64,000 bases of DNA from Schleiferiaceae bacterium (lineage in GTDB: Bacteria > Bacteroidota > Bacteroidia > Flavobacteriales > Schleiferiaceae): NCBI GenBank assembly GCA_018401735.1, contig JAGYKI010000011.1, positions 1-64,000 of the forward strand. Reading direction: 5' to 3'. A program made the translations under genes and the position numbers. This document shows positions 16,030 through 25,102 of the stretch, piece by piece. Position 1 is the stretch's first letter. Every line of letters begins with the position of its first letter. The notes below the pieces were generated by a model that was given only the letters and a program-made list of their open reading frames with translations, ran no database searches and was not told where the DNA came from.

Positions 16030-16932
16030 TTATATTCTATTTAATTTATCACACAATAAAGCTTTCCAAGCTTTAATTACTTTATTCTTGTCTAGTAGCT
16101 CTTTGGCGTACTGGTGCAGGGCTTCACGTGCTTCCATGCCATCGCTCGAGCTTTCGAAGATTTCCTTAATTCTGTAGTTTTCAGCAAATTCTTCCAATTC
16201 TTGTTGATTGGGTAACCTTTCGATATTACCAAGTTTACCAAGGTCATTACCATCTAAAAACATGCTGCTGCGAATCCTTGGCGGGATTTGATCTACGCCA
16301 ATACCTTTGGTAAGAATGGGTTTTTCGACTTCAAAAAGTGCATCACCGCTGGCTCTACAATACCAATCACCACCCATGCGGGCTACTAAATCTAATTTTG
16401 TGCTATCGGTTATCCCTTTTTCATTAAACATGTCCTCGTCTACATGCATTCTAACTACTTCACACATAATAAGATTTCCTGCACCACCTTCGTCCCCTAG
16501 TGCTATAATATCCATCACCTTGCATTCAAATTGCACTGGCGATTCTTTTACGCGAAAGGGAGCAACCAAATCTGACTCCAAGGGGGTAAGGCCCGCTTTT
16601 ATAAATTCATTTACGCCCGTGTCGTATTCGGTAGAGGCCAAAGACATCTGCTGAACGATATTGTAGTTCACTACATTTATTACTACTTCACGGGTAGCTT
16701 CTGCATTATGCAGGGTGTCTTTGGTAGTATTATTTCGTACTCTTCTGGCGGGAGAGAAAATTAGAACTGGGGGCTTCGTACTAAATACGTTAAAATAGCT
16801 GAAGGGACTCAAGTTAGGGTTACCTTCATTATCTATAGTGCTGGCAAAGGCAATGGGGCGTGGACCCACTGCAGCCAGTAAATGACCGTGTGCTTCTTTG
16901 CCAGGAAGATCGTTTAAATCGAATGATTTCAT
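16030..16932 (-). CDS. Flavin reductase-like protein (FMN-binding split barrel)
   Basis: 300 residues. The split-barrel flavin reductase domain occupies about 1-200, with 'AAVGPRPIAFASTIDNEGN', 'LSPFSYFNVFSTKPPVLIFSP' and 'NTTKDTLHNAEATREVVIN', typical of the family with bound FMN. The C-terminal 80 residues are helical and charged. The family reduces flavins with NAD(P)H or acts as an FMN protein; the reaction is not known here. It leads the operon with DUF3127, AtoE-like, aat and the small membrane gene. TAGTTTTG on the minus strand (16950-16957) is a candidate -7 element. Confidence 0.9.
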   Translation of the reverse strand: MKSFDLNDLPGKEAHGHLLAAVGPRPIAFASTIDNEGNPNLSPFSYFNVFSTKPPVLIFSPARRVRNNTTKDTLHNAEATREVVINVVNYNIVQQMSLASTEYDTGVNEFIKAGLTPLESDLVAPFRVKESPVQFECKVMDIIALGDEGGAGNLIMCEVVRMHVDEDMFNEKGITDSTKLDLVARMGGDWYCRASGDALFEVEKPILTKGIGVDQIPPRIRSSMFLDGNDLGKLGNIERLPNQQELEEFAENYRIKEIFESSSDGMEAREALHQYAKELLDKNKVIKAWKALLCDKLNRI

Positions 16933-16949
16933 GCTGGAATTATGAGTGG

Positions 16950-16957
16950 CAAAACTA
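16950..16957 (-). promoter_or_regulatory. Candidate -7 element for the flavin reductase operon
   Basis: TAGTTTTG on the minus strand fits TAnnTTTG and would give a leader of about 10 bases before ATG 16932. No matching -33 TTTG was found. Confidence 0.4.
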
Positions 16958-17026
16958 AGGAATTCATGGTGCTTTAGAGACTTTTAAGCAATTAGAAATC
17001 TCTTTCTGTAATTAGAGACTTGATAT

Positions 17027-17160
17027 TGATTCGATAGTAGGCCTCAGACTCCTTGTAAATAGTGGAATTCTAGCTGGCCTAAGGAAAAGTATTGGTTTAT
17101 ATTGAGGAAGTGAGGCGCGGTAAACCACGGCTTTTAATAGGCTTGGTAAAAGTTTTCCCC
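17027..17160. repeat. Decayed copy of the dispersed intergenic repeat (copy C)
   Basis: Blocks AGGCCTCAG, CCTTGTAAATAGT and GAGGCGCGG, followed by a C-rich GCTTTT segment, occur in the same order and similar spacing as in the two better copies at 57552-57816 and 62733-62919. The end inverted repeats are not clearly preserved. It occupies most of the 338-base gap between the flavin reductase gene and tRNA-Leu; the rest is AT-rich with no reading frame of note. Confidence 0.6.
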
Positions 17161-17231
17161 ATAAAATTAAACGCTTAAGGTTTAGTTTAATAGTGATATT
17201 AGCTTAGCTATAAAAAAAAATGAAAATCTTG

Positions 17232-17260
17232 TTTGCGATTTGGTAAAAGATGTATATTTG
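17232..17260 (+). promoter_or_regulatory. Promoter of tRNA-Leu(TAG)
   Basis: TTTG (17232-17235), 17 bases, then TATATTTG (17253-17260): both elements of the Bacteroidota primary promoter. Transcription would begin about three bases before the tRNA 5' end at 17271. Confidence 0.75.
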
Positions 17261-17270
17261 CCGCCCTGAT

Positions 17271-17355
17271 GCAGGCGTGGTGGAATTGGTAGACACGCTA
17301 GACTTAGGATCTAGTGCCGCGAGGTGTGAGAGTTCGAGTCTCTCCGCCTGTACCA
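17271..17355 (+). tRNA. tRNA-Leu (anticodon TAG)
   Basis: An 85-base class II tRNA with acceptor GCAGGCG paired to CGCCTGT (one G-T pair), anticodon loop CTTAGGA giving TAG, a long variable arm, T loop TTCGAGT, discriminator A and an encoded CCA. It reads CUA-type Leu codons. A terminator follows directly. Confidence 0.96.
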
Positions 17356-17360
17356 AACAA

Positions 17361-17393
17361 AAAAGGCTGTCTTTTATTAGACAGCCTTTTTTT
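17361..17393. terminator. Bidirectional terminator between tRNA-Leu and the TonB gene
   Basis: AAAAGGCTGTCT (17361-17372) pairs with AGACAGCCTTTT (17379-17390) around a 6-base loop, with T runs on both strands. It can end the tRNA transcript and the convergent TonB gene transcript. Confidence 0.85.
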
Positions 17394-17405
17394 ATGGATT
17401 AAATT

Positions 17406-18170
17406 TTATTCTGCCAATTTTAAGGTGATAGGCACCACGAAACTCATTCGCACATCTTTTCCTCTTTGGCTCGCAGGCTTAATATAAGGAAGCGCCTTAA
17501 TTACTCTAATCGCTTCATCGTCTAGCCATGGATCCACTCCTCTAAGTACCTGTACATTGCTTATACGGCCGTTTTTTTCAATTACAAATTGTACAATCAC
17601 TCTTCCTTGAATTTTTAACTGCCTTGCCGTTTCAGAATAAATAAAATTTGCCCCCACAAATTCTAAAAGCTTTTTCTGAAAACAATCTTTTCGCGCTTCA
17701 TTGTTTTTCAGATTTTCACAGCCTGGGAAAACAGGCACAGATTCTACCAAGGCAAATGGAATCGGGTCTTCAAGTTCTTCTAATACTTCAGCCTCTTCAC
17801 CAATAATTTCTATAGGGCCGTTGCCCTCTACATAGCGGATATCTTTATCACTTATAAATTCATTCTCATCAGTTTCAGTCGTGCTCATATCAAGCTCCTC
17901 CGCAACTTGAAGATTATCATCGATTATGTCTAATTGACTGGGTAAATCCTTAATAGGAGCACTGCTGGTTTTAGGCGGTTCACGCTTAGTAATCGGAATT
18001 ACAATTTCATCACCATCTATAATAATTGTTTTGGGCGGCTCGATCTCCTCGTCGTAGAAACGGATGTTAAAAACGTAAATAACTGCTAAAAGAGATAATG
18101 CTAGGCCAATTAGAAAAAAGTGTACCCGGTATTTTTCTAAGTCGATTTTAGGGTTCTTTTTATTGATCAT
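17406..18170 (-). CDS. Energy transducer TonB family protein
   Basis: About 254 residues from ATG 18170. A short cytoplasmic N-terminus and one membrane helix (about 17-36) precede a Pro/Glu-rich periplasmic linker ('EPPKTIIIDGDEIVIPITKREPP') and a C-terminal TonB domain ending 'DVRMSFVVPITLKLAE', with 'IQGRVIVQFVIEKNGRISNV' inside it. It would pass proton-motive energy from ExbBD to outer-membrane receptors; no exbBD is nearby. The frame extends to 18212 but the extra 14 residues are not family-like. It converges on tRNA-Leu across a shared terminator. Confidence 0.9.
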   Translation of the reverse strand: MINKKNPKIDLEKYRVHFFLIGLALSLLAVIYVFNIRFYDEEIEPPKTIIIDGDEIVIPITKREPPKTSSAPIKDLPSQLDIIDDNLQVAEELDMSTTETDENEFISDKDIRYVEGNGPIEIIGEEAEVLEELEDPIPFALVESVPVFPGCENLKNNEARKDCFQKKLLEFVGANFIYSETARQLKIQGRVIVQFVIEKNGRISNVQVLRGVDPWLDDEAIRVIKALPYIKPASQRGKDVRMSFVVPITLKLAE

Positions 18171-18273
18171 TTTTAGGGGAGTTAAGGTTATGAAGTGATG
18201 GTGCTTTGCCAATTGTGATCACTCACAAGCTAGTGTAAATTACTAATAAAAAACTGAAAAAACTCAAAAGAAT

Positions 18274-18308
18274 GGCTCAAAGCAATCTGGCCTTAGATGC
18301 TTTGAGCC
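18274..18308 (-). terminator. Hairpin downstream of the large T9SS gene
   Basis: GGCTCAAAGCA (18274-18284) and TGCTTTGAGCC (18298-18308) form an 11-bp stem with a 13-base loop. On the minus strand it is followed by a T-rich stretch rather than a pure T run, so it is a plausible but not classic terminator for the gene ending at 18367. Confidence 0.5.
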
Positions 18309-18366
18309 TACTATTTTCTGTTGGTAAATAGTTAAGTTGAAGCGCGGCAGCTAGTCCTTTGCTAAT

Positions 18367-21300
18367 TTACTTAACCAGCAGCTTTTTCATAAGATACCCG
18401 TAATTGCTTTCTAGCATTATTTGATAGATACCGGAACCTAGCTTGCCAATATTAATAGTGTGCTCTTGCTCGGATTCAAACTTTTGGAGTAATACTAGCT
18501 TTCCTTGTGCGTCAAAAATCTTAAGCTCTTTCAGCTCTAAATTAGGGCTGTTATGGTCAATATTTAAATAATCGTCAGCTGGGTTTGGATATATCTGAAT
18601 ACTAGCATGTGCTTCATACTCTTCCAAACCAATTTGATTCAGTCGAAATTCCTTAATATCTTGTCCGCCACAGTTATTGGTAACGGTTAGCTTCACTTTG
18701 TAAATAAGACTTGGGGTCGTATAAACATGAATGGGATTAATTCCCGTACCCGTATTTCCGTCGCCAAAATCCCAAGCATAATTACTACCGCCTGTACTTA
18801 AACTTGCATCAAATTGTATTCTCAGCCCAGCGTTGATGGGACTAAGTACAGCGTAGGTCCAATCGGCTTTGGGTGGCAAACAGCCAGGAATATTTCGTGT
18901 GTTTCTAACCGTGTCTCCACAAGCATTCCAACTAGTTAGCGTTACAACTTTAGTATTGGCATCAGCATATTTTACGGCTACGCTGTCGCCAGTTGCGGTA
19001 AAGCCATCATCTAAATCCCAGCTATACCCCGTGGCATTATTCCCTGGGTGTGCAAAAAAGCGGGTAGAATCGTTACTAAAGCTATTGGTGAAATTCGCCC
19101 GCAAGGTATCGCAAACCGTTATGGTGCTTACAATAGTATCAGAATTACCACAATCGTTAAAGGCAATTAAGATGATGGTATAAACACCTGTACCCGGGAA
19201 ATTATAACTTGGATTTTGAACAAAGCTACTGTCTAAACTCCCAAATTGCCAAAAGAGAGAATCGGCATTGTTAGAAGTTGATTGGAAGCTTCGCCTTAAA
19301 AACCTTCCATTAAAGGTAAAGTCTGCTGTTACTGTGTCGCACACTAAAGTAGATAGGGTATCCGAAAGACTGTTGCTAGCTAGGACGAAACAGCTATCAA
19401 ATAGCTCAATAACGTAATCGGTGCTAGCAGTTAAACCGCTTAAACTGTAGGGACTAGTAACATTAGGAACCAATGTTGCCGCTGTTGGTCCCGCTGCAGC
19501 GGGATACCACCTTAAGTTTGTAATGGAGCCAGAATTTGTGCTTTGCCAACTAAAGTCAATACTGTTGTAAGTGGCACTAGTAAGGTTTAAATTTATTGGT
19601 GCACCGCAGCTTGGTCCGAGGTTTTCGATGCGCATTTCATCTACTGCAATGTCTCCTCTGAGGTTTAAGGCTTGGGCACGGAATACCACCACAATCGTGT
19701 CTCCAATATAGGGGCTTAGATCAACTGAGTCCTCTAGCCAAGCACTAGTTTTACTGGTTTGTTGCTGGCCACTAATGGTTTTAACAGTTAGGTTATTGCC
19801 GTTATTCAGAGTGTTTAATCTTACTTGTAAATTATTGATGCCGTTTCCATACATGTGATATTTAAAGTAGAGGTAAGGATTACTGGCATTAATGATTGCG
19901 ATTTGAGGACTGGATATCGTTCCGTTGGTAGCGGATGCACTGGCAGATTCAAAGTTGATAAATTTCCCACTACCACTAGCATCGGCGCTAGGGCCATTAT
20001 TAAAAGATGGGTTGTTTGCGCGAGGGCCCCAGCGATTGTTGATAGTATTACTAGGTCTGCTCCAGCAAGAGTTTATTTGGTCGCCGATGTTTGTTCCTCC
20101 TAAGCCTTCTACCCAAGTATTGTTATCAAAATTTTCTAAAAAAGGCAAAGTGCTCACTCCACAGGCGGTCTGCCCAAATACTGGACCTGTCCAAAAGCTA
20201 ACGTCGCCCGCCGCACAAGAGTCTTGAACAAATATTTCATAATTGGTATTAGGGTTTAAGCCGCTAATAGTAAAAGGATTACTTAGTGCACTTATTATGG
20301 TGGAAGAACTAGTGCTACCAGCAGGACGATAGCGAATTTGCCAGTTAGTTGCGCCGCCACTCGTCCAGCTAACATTAATTGAGTTAGTGGTTGTAATATT
20401 TACATTTAAATTGGTTGGACTAGGACAGGTCGGGGAATTGTCTATACGAACATCGTCTATGGCACTTTCTCCAAAAAAGGCATTAGCATTTGAACGGAAA
20501 AAACGGAAGCGCACACTAATAGTATCATTGAGGTAACTATTAAGGTTGACGATCCTTTCTAGCCAAGCTGCAGTTGCAGAGTTTTGTTGCTGGCCTGTGA
20601 TAGTACTTAAAGTCGTGTAGGCTCCGCCCGTTGATACAGCTACTTCTAACTTATCAATTTCATTGCCGAACATATGATACCAAAAACGCAGTTCAGGGGC
20701 AGTTAAGTTCGATAAGTCAATTTGTGGGCTTATAATATCAGTAAATAGATTTGTAGTTCCGAAACCTTGTCTTTGGCTATAAATGTATTTACCTGAGCCA
20801 GAAGTATGGTCGGCAGACGGACCAGTATTCGCAATGGCAGTCGCACCCTGAAAAGGAGCGGGAAAATATCCAGATGTAGCACTTCGACTCCAGCATGCAT
20901 CAATGCTTCCAGCTGTTGTAAAGCTCGACGGAATCCAAGCTGTTCCGTCAAAATTTTCGAAGTAAGGAGCGGCAAGTGCATTACAAGCCGTGCGGAAACT
21001 TATTGGACCAGTCCAGTTGGAAACATCTCCCACTGCACAGCTATCGCGCACATAGGCTTCATAATTAGTATTCGGACTTAATCCAGTTATTGTTCCAGGA
21101 TTAGTATTAGTATTTACAAGCGTGCCACTATTCACATTAAAGCCCGGACTACCGTAGCTAATATTCCAATTGTTAGCGCCACCGCTTAACCACTGTAAAT
21201 CGGCACTAGTGCTAGTAAGGCCCAATAAAACTAAATTTTGAGGACGGGGACATGAAGCTGCTTCATCAATATTGATATCATCTATTGCAATGTCCGACAA

Positions 21301-22989
21301 AGTGGAGTTTCCAGTTTTAGATCCAACAAAGCGAATGCTGATGGTGTCATTTACATTAGATGATAAGCTGATAATAATTTCCTTCCAGCTCGCTGTTTTG
21401 CTGTTTTGCTGTTGTCCTGTTTGGGTGTCTTTTAAAACCCAACCACTGCCATTGTTTATGTAAGTTTTAAGATTGTCAATACCGATTCCGAAAGAGTGTA
21501 AGTAAAAAGTTAGCTGAGGATTAGTTAAACCTACTAGACTAATTAAAGGAGACTCCAACTCTGCGCTAGGGTTATTAGTGGCAAAGCCAACAGTTTCAGT
21601 ATAAAGGTAATTGCTGGTTCCAGTAGTATGATCACCTGACGGACCAGTGGTGGTAGGTGCAAATTGTGGAGGACCAGTTGCCCAGGCAAATGGCGTTAAA
21701 GGGCTGCGAGACCAACAGGAATTAATGGATCCAATACTATTGAAGCCTGCACCAGGCGTGAAACTGGATCCGTCAAAGTTCTCTGTATAAGGGGTGTTAA
21801 CGGGATTACACTTGGTTTTGAAACTGACAGGACCAGTCCAAATAGATAAATCACTTGCTCCACAGCTGTCTCTGATATAGGCTTCGTAGCTAGTATTTGG
21901 GCTTAAGCCCGCAATGCTAGCTGGATTTGAATTAAGATTTACAATGGTCCCTGAATTGGCACTAAAACCAGGTGGGCCGTAGCTTATTTGCCAGTTATTG
22001 GCTCCACCGGTCGTCCAGCTGAAAAAAGCTTTAGTGCTGGTAGTATAAGTGCTAGAAAATTGTGTTGGCCTAGCACAGCTGGGGGCTTCAGCGATAGAAA
22101 AGTCGTCGATGCTAACCGCGTTTTGAAAACCAATAGTTCCTTGGTAATAGGTGAATCTAACTCGTACGGTATCATTGGTATAGGCGCTTAGATTAATGGG
22201 GCTCTCTAGCCAACTATCTGTGCCATTGAGTTGCTGCTGGCCAGAAAGTGTTTGTACTAATGAGTATGTCTGTCCAAAATCGTTGGATACATAAACCTTT
22301 AATTGATCAATACTTCCGCCAAACATGTGGTACCAGAACTTCAATTGGGGGCTTGAAAGCGGACCTAAGTCTACTAACGGTGATTCAAAAATGGCGCTAT
22401 CTGGGTAAAGATTAGCAAAGCCAACACGATTTACCATCATGTACTTTCCCGCTCCCGAAATAGTAGCGCTAGGGCCTGTTTGTGTGTTTATGAAAGCTGG
22501 CGGCCCTGGTTTCCACAGTGTACCGGCTCCACCAGTCGTTCTTTGCCAGCAGCTATTTATAGATCCTTGGGAGTTAATATTTCCGACAACCCAAGCGCCG
22601 CCATCAAAGTTGGCCGTAAAAGGAGCAGTTTGCACCGCACATGAAGTCGTAGCTAATTCAAAAGGAGGCCATGGGTTAAATCCGGGCGAACAAACTTCTC
22701 GCACTTGGATGGCGTAAGTTGTATTGGTGTTCAGTCCTGTAATTGTGTAGGGGTTACTAGTGATAGTGCTAACTGGGGCGAAATTTATATTACCACCTTG
22801 GGTAGTATATCGCAGCTGAAAAGAAGTGGTGCTGGTGCCCGACCACGCAATAGTAATGCTGTTTGGCCCATAGGCAATAGCCCGCAAATTTGTTGGGGTA
22901 TTACAGGCGCTAGCAGTATTGCTTTGACTTAAAAAGGTAATTAAGGCAAAAAGTACGAGGTTAAGGCGGCAGAGACTAATGGCACTCAT
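18367..22989 (-). CDS. Large T9SS-exported protein: FN3/MAM-like repeats, PKD domains, type A sorting domain
   Basis: 1540 residues with a signal peptide (to about 28). Four modules of about 275 residues follow, each a fibronectin type III-like domain ('NLxxNTxYEAYVRDSC') plus a MAM/ConA-like domain opening with 'ENFDG' and containing 'WYHMFG'-type and 'GQQQ' motifs. A fifth FN3-like domain (about 1126-1210), three PKD-like domains (about 1215-1450; 'YAWDFGDGNTGTG') and a type A sorting domain (about 1455-1540; 'IQIYPNPADDYLNI', 'GSGIYQIML') complete it. Such proteins are exported by T9SS and held at or shed from the surface, often as adhesins; no catalytic domain is seen. Probably monocistronic. 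Confidence 0.9.
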   Translation of the reverse strand: MSAISLCRLNLVLFALITFLSQSNTASACNTPTNLRAIAYGPNSITIAWSGTSTTSFQLRYTTQGGNINFAPVSTITSNPYTITGLNTNTTYAIQVREVCSPGFNPWPPFELATTSCAVQTAPFTANFDGGAWVVGNINSQGSINSCWQRTTGGAGTLWKPGPPAFINTQTGPSATISGAGKYMMVNRVGFANLYPDSAIFESPLVDLGPLSSPQLKFWYHMFGGSIDQLKVYVSNDFGQTYSLVQTLSGQQQLNGTDSWLESPINLSAYTNDTVRVRFTYYQGTIGFQNAVSIDDFSIAEAPSCARPTQFSSTYTTSTKAFFSWTTGGANNWQISYGPPGFSANSGTIVNLNSNPASIAGLSPNTSYEAYIRDSCGASDLSIWTGPVSFKTKCNPVNTPYTENFDGSSFTPGAGFNSIGSINSCWSRSPLTPFAWATGPPQFAPTTTGPSGDHTTGTSNYLYTETVGFATNNPSAELESPLISLVGLTNPQLTFYLHSFGIGIDNLKTYINNGSGWVLKDTQTGQQQNSKTASWKEIIISLSSNVNDTISIRFVGSKTGNSTLSDIAIDDINIDEAASCPRPQNLVLLGLTSTSADLQWLSGGANNWNISYGSPGFNVNSGTLVNTNTNPGTITGLSPNTNYEAYVRDSCAVGDVSNWTGPISFRTACNALAAPYFENFDGTAWIPSSFTTAGSIDACWSRSATSGYFPAPFQGATAIANTGPSADHTSGSGKYIYSQRQGFGTTNLFTDIISPQIDLSNLTAPELRFWYHMFGNEIDKLEVAVSTGGAYTTLSTITGQQQNSATAAWLERIVNLNSYLNDTISVRFRFFRSNANAFFGESAIDDVRIDNSPTCPSPTNLNVNITTTNSINVSWTSGGATNWQIRYRPAGSTSSSTIISALSNPFTISGLNPNTNYEIFVQDSCAAGDVSFWTGPVFGQTACGVSTLPFLENFDNNTWVEGLGGTNIGDQINSCWSRPSNTINNRWGPRANNPSFNNGPSADASGSGKFINFESASASATNGTISSPQIAIINASNPYLYFKYHMYGNGINNLQVRLNTLNNGNNLTVKTISGQQQTSKTSAWLEDSVDLSPYIGDTIVVVFRAQALNLRGDIAVDEMRIENLGPSCGAPINLNLTSATYNSIDFSWQSTNSGSITNLRWYPAAAGPTAATLVPNVTSPYSLSGLTASTDYVIELFDSCFVLASNSLSDTLSTLVCDTVTADFTFNGRFLRRSFQSTSNNADSLFWQFGSLDSSFVQNPSYNFPGTGVYTIILIAFNDCGNSDTIVSTITVCDTLRANFTNSFSNDSTRFFAHPGNNATGYSWDLDDGFTATGDSVAVKYADANTKVVTLTSWNACGDTVRNTRNIPGCLPPKADWTYAVLSPINAGLRIQFDASLSTGGSNYAWDFGDGNTGTGINPIHVYTTPSLIYKVKLTVTNNCGGQDIKEFRLNQIGLEEYEAHASIQIYPNPADDYLNIDHNSPNLELKELKIFDAQGKLVLLQKFESEQEHTINIGKLGSGIYQIMLESNYGYLMKKLLVK

Positions 22990-23069
22990 ATTTTATCCTT
23001 ATAAAAAAAAACTCATTATTGAAATATAACGCGAATTGAATAAAATGGTTGGTTTAAGTAACCGCCTAA

Positions 23070-25025
23070 TTAGGGAACGGCAGGAAGTAATATTTTAAAG
23101 CAAGATCCAAGGCTAATTGTTGAGCTAATTTCCATATTTCCAGACATTTTCTTTAAAAAGTCTAAACTTATTTTGAGACCAAAGCCGGTGCCAGTTTCTC
23201 CCGATGTCCCATTCGTGCTAGTAAGAGAATCGCCATTTAATATTTTTTCTAGCATTTTAGCCTCCATGCCATGTCCTTGGTCGCAGATTTCTATCTCAAT
23301 GAGATTTTTCCGCTTAAAAATTTTAATCGTAATGGTTTTTCCCTTAGGCGAAAATTTGATTGCGTTGCTTATCAAATTTCGTATCACCGTCATTAACATT
23401 CTTTCATCAGCAAGGGCAAAACAATTTTCATCCGATTGAAAATCTAATCCAATACTTTTTTGGTGCAAGGTCGGCTGATTAAGTGCGATTATATTCTGAC
23501 ACAAAGCCTTAATGTCAATCTTTTGCTGTTTTACGAGCATGTTGGACTCGCTAGCATAGGACCAGCTTAAAAGGTTTTCTAATAAGCTAAAGCTACTGAT
23601 AGTGCTGGTTTGCAGCATGTCTAAAAATTCGGTGGTAATTAAATTTTTATCATTTCGCATCAAATTTAGGGCTTGGCCTAGGCTTGCAATTGGCCCTTTT
23701 AAATCATGACCAATTATGCTGAGTACTCTACTTTGTTGATTATTTAGTCTTTCTAAAGCTTGATTTTTAATTTCTAGCTGTTCAGTTTTTTCCACTATTT
23801 TAGACTCAAGTAGCTGGTTTAGAGCTTCAATGTTAATTTTATTTTTTTCTAAGGCAGAAAAGGCCTCTTTGCGGGCTGCATCCCTTTCTATTTGCAGCGT
23901 ATTTATGCGATCTGCTAAAGCTGCAAACAATAGAATGACGTCAAGAGCAGAACCAATTTGGCTAGCATGAAGGCTGAGCTCGGAAAGAGGGATTATTGAA
24001 AGGCGTTGTAAAATAGTAATTATCACACCCACTAAAAATACACTCCAAGCAAGAATAAAGAAACGAGCAGGTTTGTAACCTCGGAGGTACAAAATAATCC
24101 CAGCTACTAGCATAAGTACACAACCGAGAAGTCCTACAATTTGAACAATCTGATTTGCCAGACTGATCTTACCAAAAAGTAAAAGTGGGAAAACAGAAAA
24201 ATTGAAAATAAGGGAAACCCAAAGGAGGCGATTAAGCCTTGGTGCCTGAACTCTTGTTTGTAAGAATTCCATGCTAAAAAGCGTCGAGAAAATGCCTAAT
24301 CCAAAAATCCAGGGTTCGTAGATATTAAATGAAGGGTATTCTGGCCAGAGATATTGGAAAGCATAACCGCTAAGATGAAGTACAATAAAACTAGTGCCTA
24401 TTAGATGGCCGATATAGGCAAAAAACACCCGTGAGCCGTGACTAATAAGACCAATAATAAAAGCGCCAAGAATAGCCAAAATCATCAATCCGAGATAGGT
24501 AGCCTGCAGAAAATCACGCTTGGCTAAAACGGTTTCGGTATATTCTTGGTTAATTATTCTTAATGGTAACTGAAGGTTTAATCTCGACCTTGCTTTGAGG
24601 TAAATTAGATTTGTATTGGCCGGAATGGGAAAGCGGAAAAGATTATCCTTAATGGGTCTAGAAGCAAAGGGTAAATAACTGCCCGTTAAAAAGTGAGTAC
24701 TTAAACTATCCAAGGTGAAACTCCAGAAGCTAAGACTATCAATTAATGGATAGTCGATTAATAAAAAACGTTGCTCTTGCTCACTAGGGTTCAGGTAAAT
24801 TTTAATCCAAATATTTTTATTAAGATCTGCAAAATTAAGCTCCTTATTATTTACTGGTATAAACCCAGCGTTTTTAATACTTTCAAGGGAGTAGGTATTT
24901 TGCTCATCAATATAGTAATACACCGAATCTTGATACCATTGAGAAGAGGCAAATAATGACTTTACTGGACCTAAAACAAAAAGGCCGAGAAGAAAAATTA
25001 GTGTTTGTCTCTTCAAGTTATTCAA
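23070..25025 (-). CDS. 7TM-receptor sensor histidine kinase (7TMR-DISM type)
   Basis: 651 residues. Signal peptide, a periplasmic beta-sandwich (7TMR-DISM extracellular domain, about 30-165), seven membrane helices (about 172-370), a coiled coil (about 375-430), the dimerisation helix with phospho-accepting His440 ('IIGHDLKGPIASL'), and an ATPase domain with N box 'RNLISNAIKFSPKG', G1 'DQGHGM' and G2 'GTGFGLKIS'. It senses an unknown ligand. No response regulator lies next to it. The start seems to be TTG 25025 (or TTG 25016), since no ATG precedes the signal peptide. It is divergent from the Crp/Fnr gene across 77 bases. Confidence 0.9.
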   Translation of the reverse strand: MNNLKRQTLIFLLGLFVLGPVKSLFASSQWYQDSVYYYIDEQNTYSLESIKNAGFIPVNNKELNFADLNKNIWIKIYLNPSEQEQRFLLIDYPLIDSLSFWSFTLDSLSTHFLTGSYLPFASRPIKDNLFRFPIPANTNLIYLKARSRLNLQLPLRIINQEYTETVLAKRDFLQATYLGLMILAILGAFIIGLISHGSRVFFAYIGHLIGTSFIVLHLSGYAFQYLWPEYPSFNIYEPWIFGLGIFSTLFSMEFLQTRVQAPRLNRLLWVSLIFNFSVFPLLLFGKISLANQIVQIVGLLGCVLMLVAGIILYLRGYKPARFFILAWSVFLVGVIITILQRLSIIPLSELSLHASQIGSALDVILLFAALADRINTLQIERDAARKEAFSALEKNKINIEALNQLLESKIVEKTEQLEIKNQALERLNNQQSRVLSIIGHDLKGPIASLGQALNLMRNDKNLITTEFLDMLQTSTISSFSLLENLLSWSYASESNMLVKQQKIDIKALCQNIIALNQPTLHQKSIGLDFQSDENCFALADERMLMTVIRNLISNAIKFSPKGKTITIKIFKRKNLIEIEICDQGHGMEAKMLEKILNGDSLTSTNGTSGETGTGFGLKISLDFLKKMSGNMEISSTISLGSCFKILLPAVP

Positions 25026-25042
25026 GAAATCCCTGTATTGAT

Positions 25043-25054
25043 TGTAAATTTACA
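25043..25054. promoter_or_regulatory. Perfect palindrome between the sensor kinase and Crp/Fnr genes
   Basis: TGTAAATTTACA is a perfect 12-bp palindrome in the 77-base divergent gap, flanked by further near-symmetry (ATTG on the left, CAAT one base out on the right). It is a candidate operator for either gene; the binding protein is unknown and AT-rich palindromes do arise by chance. Confidence 0.35.
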
Positions 25055-25102
25055 CAATTAGAAAAAACCTAATGCAAGAGTCCCTCCGCGGGAATACAAA
25101 AT

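Noticed and set aside
18217..18228. GTGATCAC near the TonB gene as a Crp/Fnr site
   Set aside because: The half-sites touch without the N4 spacer seen in the two boxes near the Crp/Fnr gene, and an 8-bp palindrome is expected by chance.
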